64,000 nucleotides of DNA from Mycobacterium sp. M26 (GTDB lineage Bacteria; Actinomycetota; Actinomycetes; Mycobacteriales; Mycobacteriaceae), in assembly GCF_001494595.1 (NCBI RefSeq), contig NZ_LN929908.1, forward strand, positions 1,649,716-1,713,715, read 5' to 3'. Of the stretch, positions 50,772-59,144 are shown piece by piece. Position numbers and translations under genes: made by a program. Positions within the stretch are counted from its first letter, which is position 1. Every line of letters starts with the position of its first letter. Under the pieces are notes generated by a model, which ran no database searches, was not told where the DNA came from, and saw nothing but the letters and a program-made list of their open reading frames with translations.

Positions 50772-52195
50772 TACAGCGCGAACTCATACGGGTGAGGCCG
50801 GATCTGCACGGGCAGGATCTCGTTCTCACGCTTGTAGGAGATCCAGGTCTCGATCAGGTCCGGGGTGAACACGCCGCCCTCGGTGAGGTAGTCGTGGTCT
50901 TCCTCGAGCCGGTCGATGACCGACGCCAGTGACGTCGGCGCCTGCGGGATGTTGGCGGCCTCCTCGGGCGGCAGCTCGTAGAGGTCCTTGTCGACCGGAG
51001 CCAGCGGCTCGATCTTCTTCTTGATGCCGTCGATGCCGGCCATCAGCATCGCCGCGAACGCCAGGTACGGGTTGCCCGAGCTGTCCGGGCAACGGAACTC
51101 GAGGCGCTTGGCCTTCGGGTTGTTGCCGGTGATCGGGATACGGACGCAGGCTGAGCGGTTGCGCTGGCTGTACACCAGGTTGATCGGGGCCTCGTAACCC
51201 GGGACCAGACGCTTGTAGGAGTTCACCGTCGGGTTGGTGAACGCCAGCAGCGACGGCGCGTGGTGCAGGATGCCGCCGATGTAGTGGCGCGCCAGGTCGG
51301 ACAGGCCCGCGTAGCCGGACTCGTCGTGGAACAGCGGCTTGCCGTCCTTCCACAGCGACTGGTGGGCGTGCATGCCGGAGCCGTTGTCACCGAACAGCGG
51401 CTTGGGCATGAAGGTGACCGTCTTGCCCGCCTGCCACGCGGTGTTCTTGATGATGTACTTGAACAGCAGCACGTCATCGGCTGCGTGCAGCAGCGTGTTG
51501 AACTTGTAGTTGATCTCGGCCTGGCCGGCGGTGCCCACCTCGTGGTGACCGCGTTCGAGGGTGAACCCGGCGTTCTGCAGGTTGGTGGCCATCTCGTCGC
51601 GCAGGTCGACGTAGTGGTCATACGGCGCGACGGGGAAGTAGCCGCCCTTCGGGCGGACCTTGTAGCCGCGGTTGGCCGAACCGTCGGCCTCGAACGGCTC
51701 GCCGGTGTTCCACCAGCCCGACTCGGAGTCGATCTCGTAGAACGTGCCGTTGATCTTGGAGTCGAAGGTCACCGAGTCGAAGATGTAGAACTCGGCCTCG
51801 GCGCCGAAGAAGGCGGTGTCGGCGATGCCGGTGCTCGCCAGGTAGTTCTCCGCCTTGCGGGCGACGTTGCGCGGGTCGCGCGAGTAGGCCTCGCGGGTGA
51901 ACGGGTCGTGCACGAAGAAGTTGAGGTTCAGCGTCTTGGCGGCGCGGAACGGGTCGATGCGCGCGGTCTCGGGATCAGGCAGCAGCATCATGTCGGACTC
52001 GTGGATCGACTGGAAGCCGCGCACCGACGAACCGTCAAACGCCAGGCCGTCCTCGAACACGCTCTCGTCGAATGCCGATGCGGGGATCGAGAAATGCTGG
52101 ACGACACCGGGCAGATCGCAGAAGCGGATGTCGACGTACTCGACCTTCTCGTCCTTGATCAGCTTGATGATGTCGTCAGCGGTCTTTTCTGCCAC
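50759..52195 (-). CDS. glnA1: Glutamine synthetase type I
   Basis: A 478-residue GS-I-beta enzyme making glutamine from glutamate, ammonia and ATP as a dodecamer. The N-terminal FDGSSVRGFQSI, metal sites GAEAEFYIFD and HHEVGTAGQAEINY, and the KRLEFRCPD block are present. The adenylylation site Tyr406 (DLYELPPEE) is intact, so GlnE in this window can regulate it. ATG 52195 follows a 160-bp promoter region. It is the Rv2220 orthologue by sequence and neighbourhood. Confidence 0.95.
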   Translation of the reverse strand: MAEKTADDIIKLIKDEKVEYVDIRFCDLPGVVQHFSIPASAFDESVFEDGLAFDGSSVRGFQSIHESDMMLLPDPETARIDPFRAAKTLNLNFFVHDPFTREAYSRDPRNVARKAENYLASTGIADTAFFGAEAEFYIFDSVTFDSKINGTFYEIDSESGWWNTGEPFEADGSANRGYKVRPKGGYFPVAPYDHYVDLRDEMATNLQNAGFTLERGHHEVGTAGQAEINYKFNTLLHAADDVLLFKYIIKNTAWQAGKTVTFMPKPLFGDNGSGMHAHQSLWKDGKPLFHDESGYAGLSDLARHYIGGILHHAPSLLAFTNPTVNSYKRLVPGYEAPINLVYSQRNRSACVRIPITGNNPKAKRLEFRCPDSSGNPYLAFAAMLMAGIDGIKKKIEPLAPVDKDLYELPPEEAANIPQAPTSLASVIDRLEEDHDYLTEGGVFTPDLIETWISYKRENEILPVQIRPHPYEFALYYDV

Positions 52196-52360
52196 TTACA
52201 AACTCCTTCGTTGCAGCCGGTGATGCATGTCCAGGCACACATTCTTAACCCGCAGGTGACGCTAGGTAGGTGATGTTGCACGCCAGTCAAGGCCATGTTG
52301 CGCCGACGTTACGCATCTGCGCGACGCAGGTCACCGCCGGGGTCCACCTATCCTGGGGCC

Positions 52361-52825
52361 ATGGCGCGTGAAATCGGATCGTGGCTGTCAGGACCGGAGT
52401 CGGTCGAGCCGGACGGTCCAACCGGCTATCCCGGCCAGGCCCTCGGTTTGCCCGAGACCGGCTCGCGTTCGCTGGCAGGTATGGGCCGGCGCTTCGCTGC
52501 GCTGATCGTCGACTGGTTCATCAGCTACGGGCTGGTTGGTCTTCTGATCGCCACCGGTGTGGTGACCACGTCCATGCTGTCCACCGCGGTGCTGGTGATC
52601 TGGTTCCTGCTCGGCGTGCTCTCGGTACGCCTCTTCGGGTTTACCCCGGGCCAATACGCCCTCGGCCTGATGGTGGTGCCGGTCGACAACCGCCTGCATG
52701 TGGGTACCGGTCGCGCGATTGTCCGCGGCCTGCTCATCGCGATCGTGATCCCGCCGCTGTTCACCGATTCCGACGGCCGTGGCCTGCACGACCGCCTGAC
52801 CGCGACGGCCGTCGTCCGGCGTTGA
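52361..52825 (+). CDS. RDD family membrane protein (Rv2219A-like)
   Basis: 154 residues: a polar N-terminus, the RDD-type motif GRRFAALIVDWFISYGL, two to three transmembrane helices, and the C-terminal DSDGRGLHDRLTATAVVRR with the conserved His-Asp-Arg. The role is unknown (small transporter or channel is suggested for some members). The stop codon is embedded in the first 63-bp repeat. Confidence 0.8.
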   Translation: MAREIGSWLSGPESVEPDGPTGYPGQALGLPETGSRSLAGMGRRFAALIVDWFISYGLVGLLIATGVVTTSMLSTAVLVIWFLLGVLSVRLFGFTPGQYALGLMVVPVDNRLHVGTGRAIVRGLLIAIVIPPLFTDSDGRGLHDRLTATAVVRR

Positions 52826-52882
52826 TTCAGAAGTGACGACGCAGTTCACTCGCAGTTTTTCTGCCTGAGGTCTGACTCAACG
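52820..52882. repeat. 63-bp imperfect palindromic repeat, copy 1
   Basis: Starts CGTTGATTCAGA and ends TCTGACTCAACG, so the ends are inverted (11 of 12 pair). It aligns without gaps to 53760-53822 at about 47 of 63 bases. It begins on the RDD stop codon (CGTTGA). With copy 2 it exactly brackets the DUF559 gene. Confidence 0.75.
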
Positions 52883-52934
52883 AGGCTGTGGATGGCTGGC
52901 GGCGCGATTTGTCTGCGATTGACATCGTTCCCGC

Positions 52935-53765
52935 ATGCGAGTGTTCATCGGCAGTGAAGCTTTAGCCGCTGGTGTGGTGTCGAGGTACGAACTGTGCTCT
53001 GCATACGACCGCCTTTTGCCTGATGTGTATGCGCCGAAGGGCGCGGCGCTGGCCCTGGCGGATCGCACCGCGGCCGCCTGGCTCTGGTCAAAGCGGCGCG
53101 GCGTTGTCAGTGGTTTGGCGGCGGCAGCCTTGCATCATGCCAAGTGGATCGATGCCTCCGTCCCGATCGAGCTGATCTACGCGAACAACAAGTCCCCGAA
53201 CGGTGTCGTGGCTCGGCAGGAGACATTGATCGCAGGTGAGGTCCGGCGACTCGGGGAGATGTCGGTGACCACCGCTGAGCGAACGGCATTTGACCTGGCG
53301 CGACGCGGTTCCATTGTCGACGCGGTTGCCCACCTCGACGCGCTGGCCAGGGCGACGGGTTTCAAGGCAGACGATGTGCTGGCGGTCGCCGATCGGCATC
53401 CCCATATGCGAGGTGTTCGCAGGATCCCCCGAGTCCTCGACCTCGTCGACGAGGGTGCCCAGTCACCGAAGGAATCCTGGCTGCGGGTGCTTCTCATCGA
53501 CGCGGGGTTTCCCCGGCCGCAGACGCAGATTCCGATCCTCGCCCCAGACGGCTATCCGCGTTACTTCCTCGACCTCGGTTGGCCAGAACTCAAGATCGCT
53601 GTCGAGTACGACGGCGAGCAGCATCGCACCGACCGGATCCAATTCCGGGGCGACGTGACGCGGGCGGAGTACATCGAACACCTCGGCTGGCGGCGGATCC
53701 GAGTGCTTGCGGGCGACCGCGGACCAGAGGTGATCAGACGGGTCGAGCGGGTATGGCCGCGTTGA
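52935..53765 (+). CDS. AbiEi-like HTH plus DUF559 nuclease-fold protein
   Basis: A 276-residue protein. Residues 1-110 look like the AbiEi/winged-helix module often found with DUF559; residues about 175-276 are a DUF559 (Vsr-like, PD-(D/E)XK) domain with FLDLGWPELKIAVEYDGEQHR and LGWRRIRV. Such proteins are common in actinobacteria and often sporadically distributed; the substrate is unknown. It is bracketed by two 63-bp repeats, and its own stop lies in the second one. This suggests insertion as a unit between the RDD and DUF4191 genes. Confidence 0.75.
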   Translation: MRVFIGSEALAAGVVSRYELCSAYDRLLPDVYAPKGAALALADRTAAAWLWSKRRGVVSGLAAAALHHAKWIDASVPIELIYANNKSPNGVVARQETLIAGEVRRLGEMSVTTAERTAFDLARRGSIVDAVAHLDALARATGFKADDVLAVADRHPHMRGVRRIPRVLDLVDEGAQSPKESWLRVLLIDAGFPRPQTQIPILAPDGYPRYFLDLGWPELKIAVEYDGEQHRTDRIQFRGDVTRAEYIEHLGWRRIRVLAGDRGPEVIRRVERVWPR

Positions 53766-53822
53766 TGCAGAACTGACGCAGAGATCTACTCGCACTTTCG
53801 CAGCGTGAGGTCTGGATCAACG
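53760..53822. repeat. 63-bp imperfect palindromic repeat, copy 2
   Basis: Starts CGTTGATGCAGA and ends TCTGGATCAACG; the ends are inverted. It begins on the stop codon of the DUF559 gene, as copy 1 begins on that of the RDD gene, and ends one base before the DUF4191 stop. Conserved internal words are ACTCGCA and TGAGGTCTG. Confidence 0.75.
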
Positions 53823-53823
53823 C

Positions 53824-54576
53824 TCAGCGGCGGCGAACGGTGCGCTGCACGCCCTTCATCTTGGCCTGCGCCGGCAGCGGGCCCTTCGGCATCGCGGCCG
53901 GGCCCATCCGGGATCCCAGCGCCACGAGCTTGGACTCCAGGGTGTCCATCTGCTTGACGGTGATGTTGGCGGGCAGCCTGGTCAGGTGGCGCTCCAGCTT
54001 GGACAGCGGAACCTCACCCTCGCCGTTGCCGACGATCACGTCGTAGATCGGGACATCGCCGACCAGTCGGGCGGTGCGCTTCTTCTCCTGCGCCAGCAGC
54101 GGCTTGACCCGCGAGGGTGCGCCCTCGGCGACGAAGATGACGCCCGGACGCCCGATCACCCGGTGCACGGCATCGAAGTGTCCGGTCGCGGCGACACCTG
54201 GGGTGACCCGCCACTTGCCGCGCAGATTGTCCAGCGCCCACGCCGCAGCACCGGTCTGCCCCTCGGCCTTGCTGTACACCGATTTCTGGGCGCGCCGACC
54301 AAAGATGATGAACGCCACCAGCGCGCCGAGCACGACACCCAGCAGGATCATCAGGTACATCGTGAACCCGCCGGTGTAGATGCCGACGGCCACCGAAGCG
54401 GCGACGATCAGCACGAATGCGCCGATCATGTAGGGAAGCAGCCGCTTGTCCTCTTTGCGCTGCATCTGGAACGCCTGCCACAACTGCTTGCGGCGCTGCT
54501 TGGACGCGGCCTTCTGGGCGGCCTTCGCCTCGGCCTTGGCGGCCTTGGTCTCGGCGGGAGTACGGGATTTCGCCAT
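53824..54576 (-). CDS. DUF4191 membrane protein (Rv2219-like)
   Basis: 250 residues: a Lys/Ala-rich N-terminal helix (1-40), two transmembrane helices (about 48-68 and 72-93), then a cytoplasmic domain (GVIFVAEGAPSRVKPLL, LPANITVKQMDTLE) and a basic C-terminus. The family is conserved between lipA and glnA1 in mycobacteria; no function is established. It is 16 bp downstream of lipA, so probably the last gene of the lipB-lipA transcript. Confidence 0.85.
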   Translation of the reverse strand: MAKSRTPAETKAAKAEAKAAQKAASKQRRKQLWQAFQMQRKEDKRLLPYMIGAFVLIVAASVAVGIYTGGFTMYLMILLGVVLGALVAFIIFGRRAQKSVYSKAEGQTGAAAWALDNLRGKWRVTPGVAATGHFDAVHRVIGRPGVIFVAEGAPSRVKPLLAQEKKRTARLVGDVPIYDVIVGNGEGEVPLSKLERHLTRLPANITVKQMDTLESKLVALGSRMGPAAMPKGPLPAQAKMKGVQRTVRRR

Positions 54577-54592
54577 CAGAACAGGATACGGG

Positions 54593-55525
54593 TCAGGCTA
54601 TGGGTGGCCGAGCGGCGATCGTCTGCGCATACAGCCGGCCCGCACGGTATGACGAACGCACCAGTGGTCCGGCCAGCACACCGGCGAAACCCAGACCCTC
54701 GGCGTAGGCCGCGAGATCGACGAACTCGTCGGGATGGACCCAGCGCTCGACGGGGTGATGCCGCGCCGACGGCCGCAGGTACTGGGTGATGGTGACGATG
54801 TCGCAGCCGGCGGCGTGTAGATCGGCCAGCGCGGTGTGCACCTCGTCGATGGTCTCGCCCATCCCGAGGATGAGGTTGCTCTTGGTCACCAGGCCGAAGT
54901 CGCGGGCGGCGGTGATGACGTCCAGGCTGCGCTGGTAGCGGAACGCCGGCCGGATCCGCTTGAAGATCCGCGGCACGGTTTCGACGTTGTGCGCGAACAC
55001 TTCTGGACGGGACTCGAACACTTCACGCAACAGATCGGGATCGCCGTTGAAGTCCGGCGCCAGCAGCTCCACCCCGGTCGCCGGGTTGAGCGACTTGATG
55101 GCGCGCACGGTCTCGGCGTACAGCCACGCCCCGCCATCAGGCAGGTCGTCGCGGGCCACGCCGGTGACGGTGGCGTACTTCAGACCCATCGCGGCGACGC
55201 TCTCGGCGACTCGGCGCGGCTCGTCACGGTCGAGTTCAGCGGGCTTACCGGTGTCGATCTGGCAGAAGTCGCACCGCCGGGTGCACTGTTCGCCGCCGAT
55301 CAGGAAGGTGGCCTCGCGGTCTTCCCAGCACTCGTAGATGTTGGGGCAGCCGGCTTCCTCACAGACGGTGTGCAGACCCTCGCGGCGCACCAGTCCCTTC
55401 AGCGCGGTGTACTCCGGGCCCATCCGCGCGCGGGTCTTGATCCACGGCGGCTTGCGCTCGATGGGAGTCTCGGCGTTGCGAACCTCCAGACGCAGTAGTT
55501 TCCTGCCGGCCGGTTCGACGCTCAC
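54593..55525 (-). CDS. lipA: Lipoyl synthase
   Basis: A 310-residue radical-SAM enzyme that inserts two sulfurs into protein-bound octanoyl groups. Both iron-sulfur clusters are visible: the auxiliary cluster Cys set (CEEAGCPNIYEC) and the radical-SAM CTRRCDFC. The C-terminal RSSYRAG contributes the Ser ligand. GTG 55525 overlaps the stop of lipB (GTGA). Its product is needed by DlaT encoded 1.6 kb upstream in the same direction. Confidence 0.95.
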   Translation of the reverse strand: MSVEPAGRKLLRLEVRNAETPIERKPPWIKTRARMGPEYTALKGLVRREGLHTVCEEAGCPNIYECWEDREATFLIGGEQCTRRCDFCQIDTGKPAELDRDEPRRVAESVAAMGLKYATVTGVARDDLPDGGAWLYAETVRAIKSLNPATGVELLAPDFNGDPDLLREVFESRPEVFAHNVETVPRIFKRIRPAFRYQRSLDVITAARDFGLVTKSNLILGMGETIDEVHTALADLHAAGCDIVTITQYLRPSARHHPVERWVHPDEFVDLAAYAEGLGFAGVLAGPLVRSSYRAGRLYAQTIAARPPIA

Positions 55526-56208
55526 GAGGTCAATGCTACGTGAGTCGACACTGGTAGGCGGCCGTCGAGTGCGTCACATACCGCCTCGGCAACCCGGGTG
55601 CGGACGTCACCGATCCCGACCTGCCTGCCGAGTTCGGCGCTCAGCGACGTCACCCCGGCATCGGCGATTCCGCACGGCACGATCGCGGTATAGGCCGACA
55701 GGTCGCAGTCGCAATTCAGGGCGAAGCCGTGCAGTGTGGTGCCGCGTGCCACTCGGATGCCGATGGCCGCGATCTTGCGGGCTGGGCGGGTGGCGTCGGC
55801 GGGTAGCCACACCCCCGATCGGCCCTCGACGCGGCCGGTGGTCAGACCGAAGTCAGCGCACACCGCGATCAGCGATTCTTCAAGTCGCCGAACATAATTC
55901 ACCACATCCAGCGGCTCGGCCATCCCGATCACCGGGTAACCCACCAACTGGCCGGGGCCATGCCAGGTGATCTTGCCGCCCCGGTCGGTGTCGACGACGG
56001 GGGTGCCGTCCATCGGACGTTCGTGATCCTCGGTGCGCTTGCCGGCGGTGTAGACCGCGGGGTGCTCGAGCAACAGCAGGGTGTCGGGGCCGCCGGCCAC
56101 CCGGGCGTCGGCTAGGTCGCGCTGCAGCTGCCAGGCGGTCAGGTAGTCGACCGTTTCCAGTTGACGCACCTCGACCGGCGCGGAACTGGATCGGATGGAC
56201 TCTCGCAC
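55522..56208 (-). CDS. lipB: Octanoyl-(acyl carrier protein):protein N-octanoyltransferase
   Basis: A 228-residue LipB, which moves octanoate from ACP to the lipoyl domains of target enzymes. The blocks LEHPAVYTAGKR, RGGKITWHGPGQLVGYPV, the catalytic Lys in ARKIAAIGIRV and the acyl-Cys in IVPCGIADAGVTSL are all present. GTG 56208 is chosen because it gives the family N-terminus and clears the upstream gene by 13 bp. Coupled to lipA. Confidence 0.9.
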   Translation of the reverse strand: MRESIRSSSAPVEVRQLETVDYLTAWQLQRDLADARVAGGPDTLLLLEHPAVYTAGKRTEDHERPMDGTPVVDTDRGGKITWHGPGQLVGYPVIGMAEPLDVVNYVRRLEESLIAVCADFGLTTGRVEGRSGVWLPADATRPARKIAAIGIRVARGTTLHGFALNCDCDLSAYTAIVPCGIADAGVTSLSAELGRQVGIGDVRTRVAEAVCDALDGRLPVSTHVALTS

Positions 56209-56221
56209 GCCTTCGACGCTA

Positions 56222-57124
56222 CTAGCCCTGCGCCGAGGAGGTGGCATACGCCAGCGCCTCACCGATGGTGTTGTGGTGGAACACGAACCCGGCCCGCTCC
56301 AGGGCGGCCGGGATGGCTCGCTGGCCGCCGAGCAGACCCTCGTCGGCGAACTCGCCGAGCAGCGTGCGTAGTGCGAAGCCGGGCACCAGCCACGGTGTCG
56401 GGCGGTTGAGTGCGCGGCCCAACGCGGCGGTGAATTCCGAGTTGGTCACCGGCGCGGGCCCGGTGAAGTTCACCGGTCCGGCCAGCTCCTCGGAGTTGAT
56501 CGCGAACAACAGGGCGCGGACCTCGTCCTCCAGGCTGATCCACGGCATGTACTGGCGTCCGCCGCCGAGCCGGCCGCCCAGACCGAACGAGAACAACGGA
56601 CGCAGCTTGCCGAGCACCCCGCCGCCGCCGGGGGAGAGCACCAGCCCGGTGCGCGCCAGTACCACCCGGACACCGGCGTCCTCGGCGGACAGAGCTGCGG
56701 CCTCCCAGTCCACGCAGAGCTGGGCCAGGAAACCCGTTCCCGCAGGCGCGGTTTCGTCGACGACCCGACCGCGGGTGTCACCGTAGAAGCCGACGGCACT
56801 GGCGTTGATGAGGACCGGAACACCGGCATCGACGACGGCGGCCGAGATCACCTCGGTGGGGGCGATGCGACTGTCGCGCAGGGTCTGCTTGAACGAGCCC
56901 GACCACCGCTTGTCGCCGACACCTACGCCGCAGAGATTGACTACGGCGTCGACGCCCTCCAAGCCGGCGGGGTCGAACTCGCCGCTATCGGGATTCCAGT
57001 GCAGTTCGTCACCGTTGGCCGGGGCGCGCCGCACGATGCGGATCACCCGGTTGTCCGCGGCGCGCAGCGCCGAGACCAATGCCGAACCGATCAGCCCGGA
57101 CGAACCGGCGATGGCCAGGACCAT
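56222..57124 (-). CDS. TIGR01777 / SDR39U1-type NAD(P)-binding protein (Rv2216-like)
   Basis: A 300-residue extended SDR protein: IAGSSGLIGSALV (nucleotide-binding Gly motif, about 5-17), NLCGVGVGDKRW, INASAVGFYGD and the C-terminal DUF1731 domain (WLVPGFALRTLLGEFADEGLLGGQR). The function is unknown; relatives associate with cell-division or lipoate loci. ATG 57124 is chosen (300 residues, family length); ATG 57157 is possible. It sits between dlaT and lipB. Confidence 0.8.
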   Translation of the reverse strand: MVLAIAGSSGLIGSALVSALRAADNRVIRIVRRAPANGDELHWNPDSGEFDPAGLEGVDAVVNLCGVGVGDKRWSGSFKQTLRDSRIAPTEVISAAVVDAGVPVLINASAVGFYGDTRGRVVDETAPAGTGFLAQLCVDWEAAALSAEDAGVRVVLARTGLVLSPGGGGVLGKLRPLFSFGLGGRLGGGRQYMPWISLEDEVRALLFAINSEELAGPVNFTGPAPVTNSEFTAALGRALNRPTPWLVPGFALRTLLGEFADEGLLGGQRAIPAALERAGFVFHHNTIGEALAYATSSAQG

Positions 57125-57162
57125 CCCGCCACCACGCCCGGCAACCGAGTCGCCCATGGTGT

Positions 57163-58556
57163 CTACAGCCCCAGGTCGGCCTCGAACGCCCCTTCTTCCA
57201 GCCGCCGCTTCACCGTGGTGAGGAAGCGGCCGGCGTCGGCGCCGTCGATGAGCCGATGATCGTAGGTCAGCGGCAGGTAGCAGATCGACCGCACGCCGAT
57301 CGACTCGTTGCCCAGTTCGTCGACGATGACGCGGGGCCGCTTGACGATCGCGCCGGTACCCAGCATCGCCGCCTGCGGCGGCACCAGGATCGGGGTGTCG
57401 AACAGTGCACCCTGGCTGCCGATATTGGTGATGGTGAAGGTGCCCCCGGACAGCTCGTCGGGCTTGAGGTCACCGGAGCGGGCACGGGCGGCGATGTCGT
57501 TGATCGCCCGGGCCAGCCCGGCCAGCGACAGATCACCGGCGTTGTGGACCACCGGGGAGAGCAGACCCTGCTCGGTATCCACCGCGAAGCCGAGGTTCTC
57601 GGCGTCGTAGTAGGTGATCTCCTTGGTGTCCTCGTTGTAACTCGCGTTGATGTTCGGGTGAACCTTGAGCGCGTCGATCACCGCGCGGGCGATGAACGGC
57701 AGATAGGTCAGGTTCACGCCCTCGCGCTCGGCGAACTTGTTCTTGGCCTTGGCCCGCAGCGCCACGATCTTGGTCATGTCGACCTCGTGGGTCTGCGTCA
57801 GCTGCGCGGTGGTCTGCAGCGACTCACGGGTCTTCTTGGCGGTGAGCTGCCGGATCCGGTTGGCCTTTTGCGTGGTGCCCCGCAGGTGAGCCAGCGGGGA
57901 GGCCGCGGCGGCAGGCGCAGGCGCGGACGCGGCAGGCGCGGCGGCCGGTGCCGGAGCCGCGGCAGGGGCCGGGGGAGCCTTCTTGGCTTCCGCGGCCGCG
58001 AGCACGTCCTGCTTGCGGATGCGGCCGCCGACCCCGGTGCCCTTCACCGTCGCGAGGTCAACTCCGTTCTCGACGGCCAGCTTTCGCACCAACGGCGTCA
58101 CGTAGGGGCTGCCGTCACCATCGGACTCCGCGGCCGGTGCGGGCGCGGGGGCGGCCGCAGGGGCAGGTGCCGGTTCGGGCTTGGGCTCCGGCTTGGCTTC
58201 GGGGGTGCAGCGGGCGCGGGCGCCTCGGCAGCAGGCTCCGGTGCAGCGGGCTCGGGTGCCGCGGCGGGCTTCTCCTCCTCGGCGGGTGCCGGCGCGGGTG
58301 CGGACTGAGCAGCCTCGCCCGCCTCACCGATGACGGCCAGTTCGCCGCCGACCTCGACGGTGTCGTCCTCCTGCGCGACGATCTTCGTCAGCACGCCGGA
58401 GGCGGGCGACGGGATCTCGGTGTCGACCTTGTCGGTGGACACTTCCAGAAGCGGCTCGTCGACCTCGACGGTGTCACCCTCTTGCTTGAGCCAGCGGGTG
58501 ACAGTCCCTTCGGTCACGCTCTCACCGAGTGCGGGCATCTGGACGGAGACGGCCAT
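57163..58556 (-). pseudogene. dlaT: dlaT (sucB-like) dihydrolipoamide acyltransferase, split by a frameshift
   Basis: E2 of pyruvate dehydrogenase and the peroxynitrite-reductase system. From ATG 58556 the first frame encodes a complete lipoyl domain (Lys43 in STDKVDTE) and Ala/Pro/Glu linker, then goes out of frame near a C run (58201-58205) and stops at 58098. The other frame carries the rest of the linker, the E3-binding domain (VRKLAVENGVDLATVKGTG) and the catalytic domain (YDHRLIDGADAG) to 57163. Adding one C would give a single 464-residue protein. Only one lipoyl domain is present; M. tuberculosis DlaT has two. Could be sequencing error. Confidence 0.85.
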
Positions 58557-58698
58557 AGGTGTTGACTCCCTCGAACGGTCAGTCGTGCGGGTCGATGTCC
58601 ATCCTGTCATCACCGGGCCGCAGATACGCACTCAGGGCGAAGCATGTTTTTTCTCTGGCACCATCGAAGAAAGCCCGCCGAAAGGAGTTCAGCAAAAG

Positions 58699-59043
58699 TT
58701 GGGGTTGTTCGACAGGTTCCGGTCCGGCCGCCGCGGTGCGTCGGGGTCGGCCGCCGACCAGAAACACCTACGCGAGTGGGCTGCGCAACGCACCGGTGTC
58801 GAGGCGTTCGTCGAGCCTCAGACCAGCGTGACTCCGATGACGATCGTGCTGGTGGCTGCCGACGGCGAATGGACCCGACGCCCGGTCGGTGGGGCTGCCG
58901 GGGCGCGTCGCCTTGGTGAACAGCTGAAGATCCCGGTGTATGACGTGCAGAAAGTCGGCTATCCGCAGCGGATGCGGGATTACGACGCCAAGCGGCGCAT
59001 CGAGCGCCGCCGGGCCCTGCGCGACGAACTCGAGGAACGCTGA
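58699..59043 (+). CDS. Conserved small basic protein
   Basis: 114 residues from a TTG start at 58699 (MGLFDRFRSGRRG...), with AAAGGAG 11 bases upstream. The middle is a small alpha/beta domain (MTIVLVAADGEWTRRPVGG, KIPVYDVQKVGYP) and the end is a highly basic helix (RDYDAKRRIERRRALRDELEER). Similar short proteins are widespread in actinobacteria between dlaT and ephD; function unknown. It is divergent from dlaT. Confidence 0.65.
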   Translation: MGLFDRFRSGRRGASGSAADQKHLREWAAQRTGVEAFVEPQTSVTPMTIVLVAADGEWTRRPVGGAAGARRLGEQLKIPVYDVQKVGYPQRMRDYDAKRRIERRRALRDELEER

Positions 59044-59144
59044 CGTCTTGACATCGGCTCGCGATGGCGGGCAGGGTCAAAGTTGTTCGGTACCAACGGT
59101 ATGAGCTACTGGCCGTTACAGGTAATCGTCTCGAGAGGGGTCTG

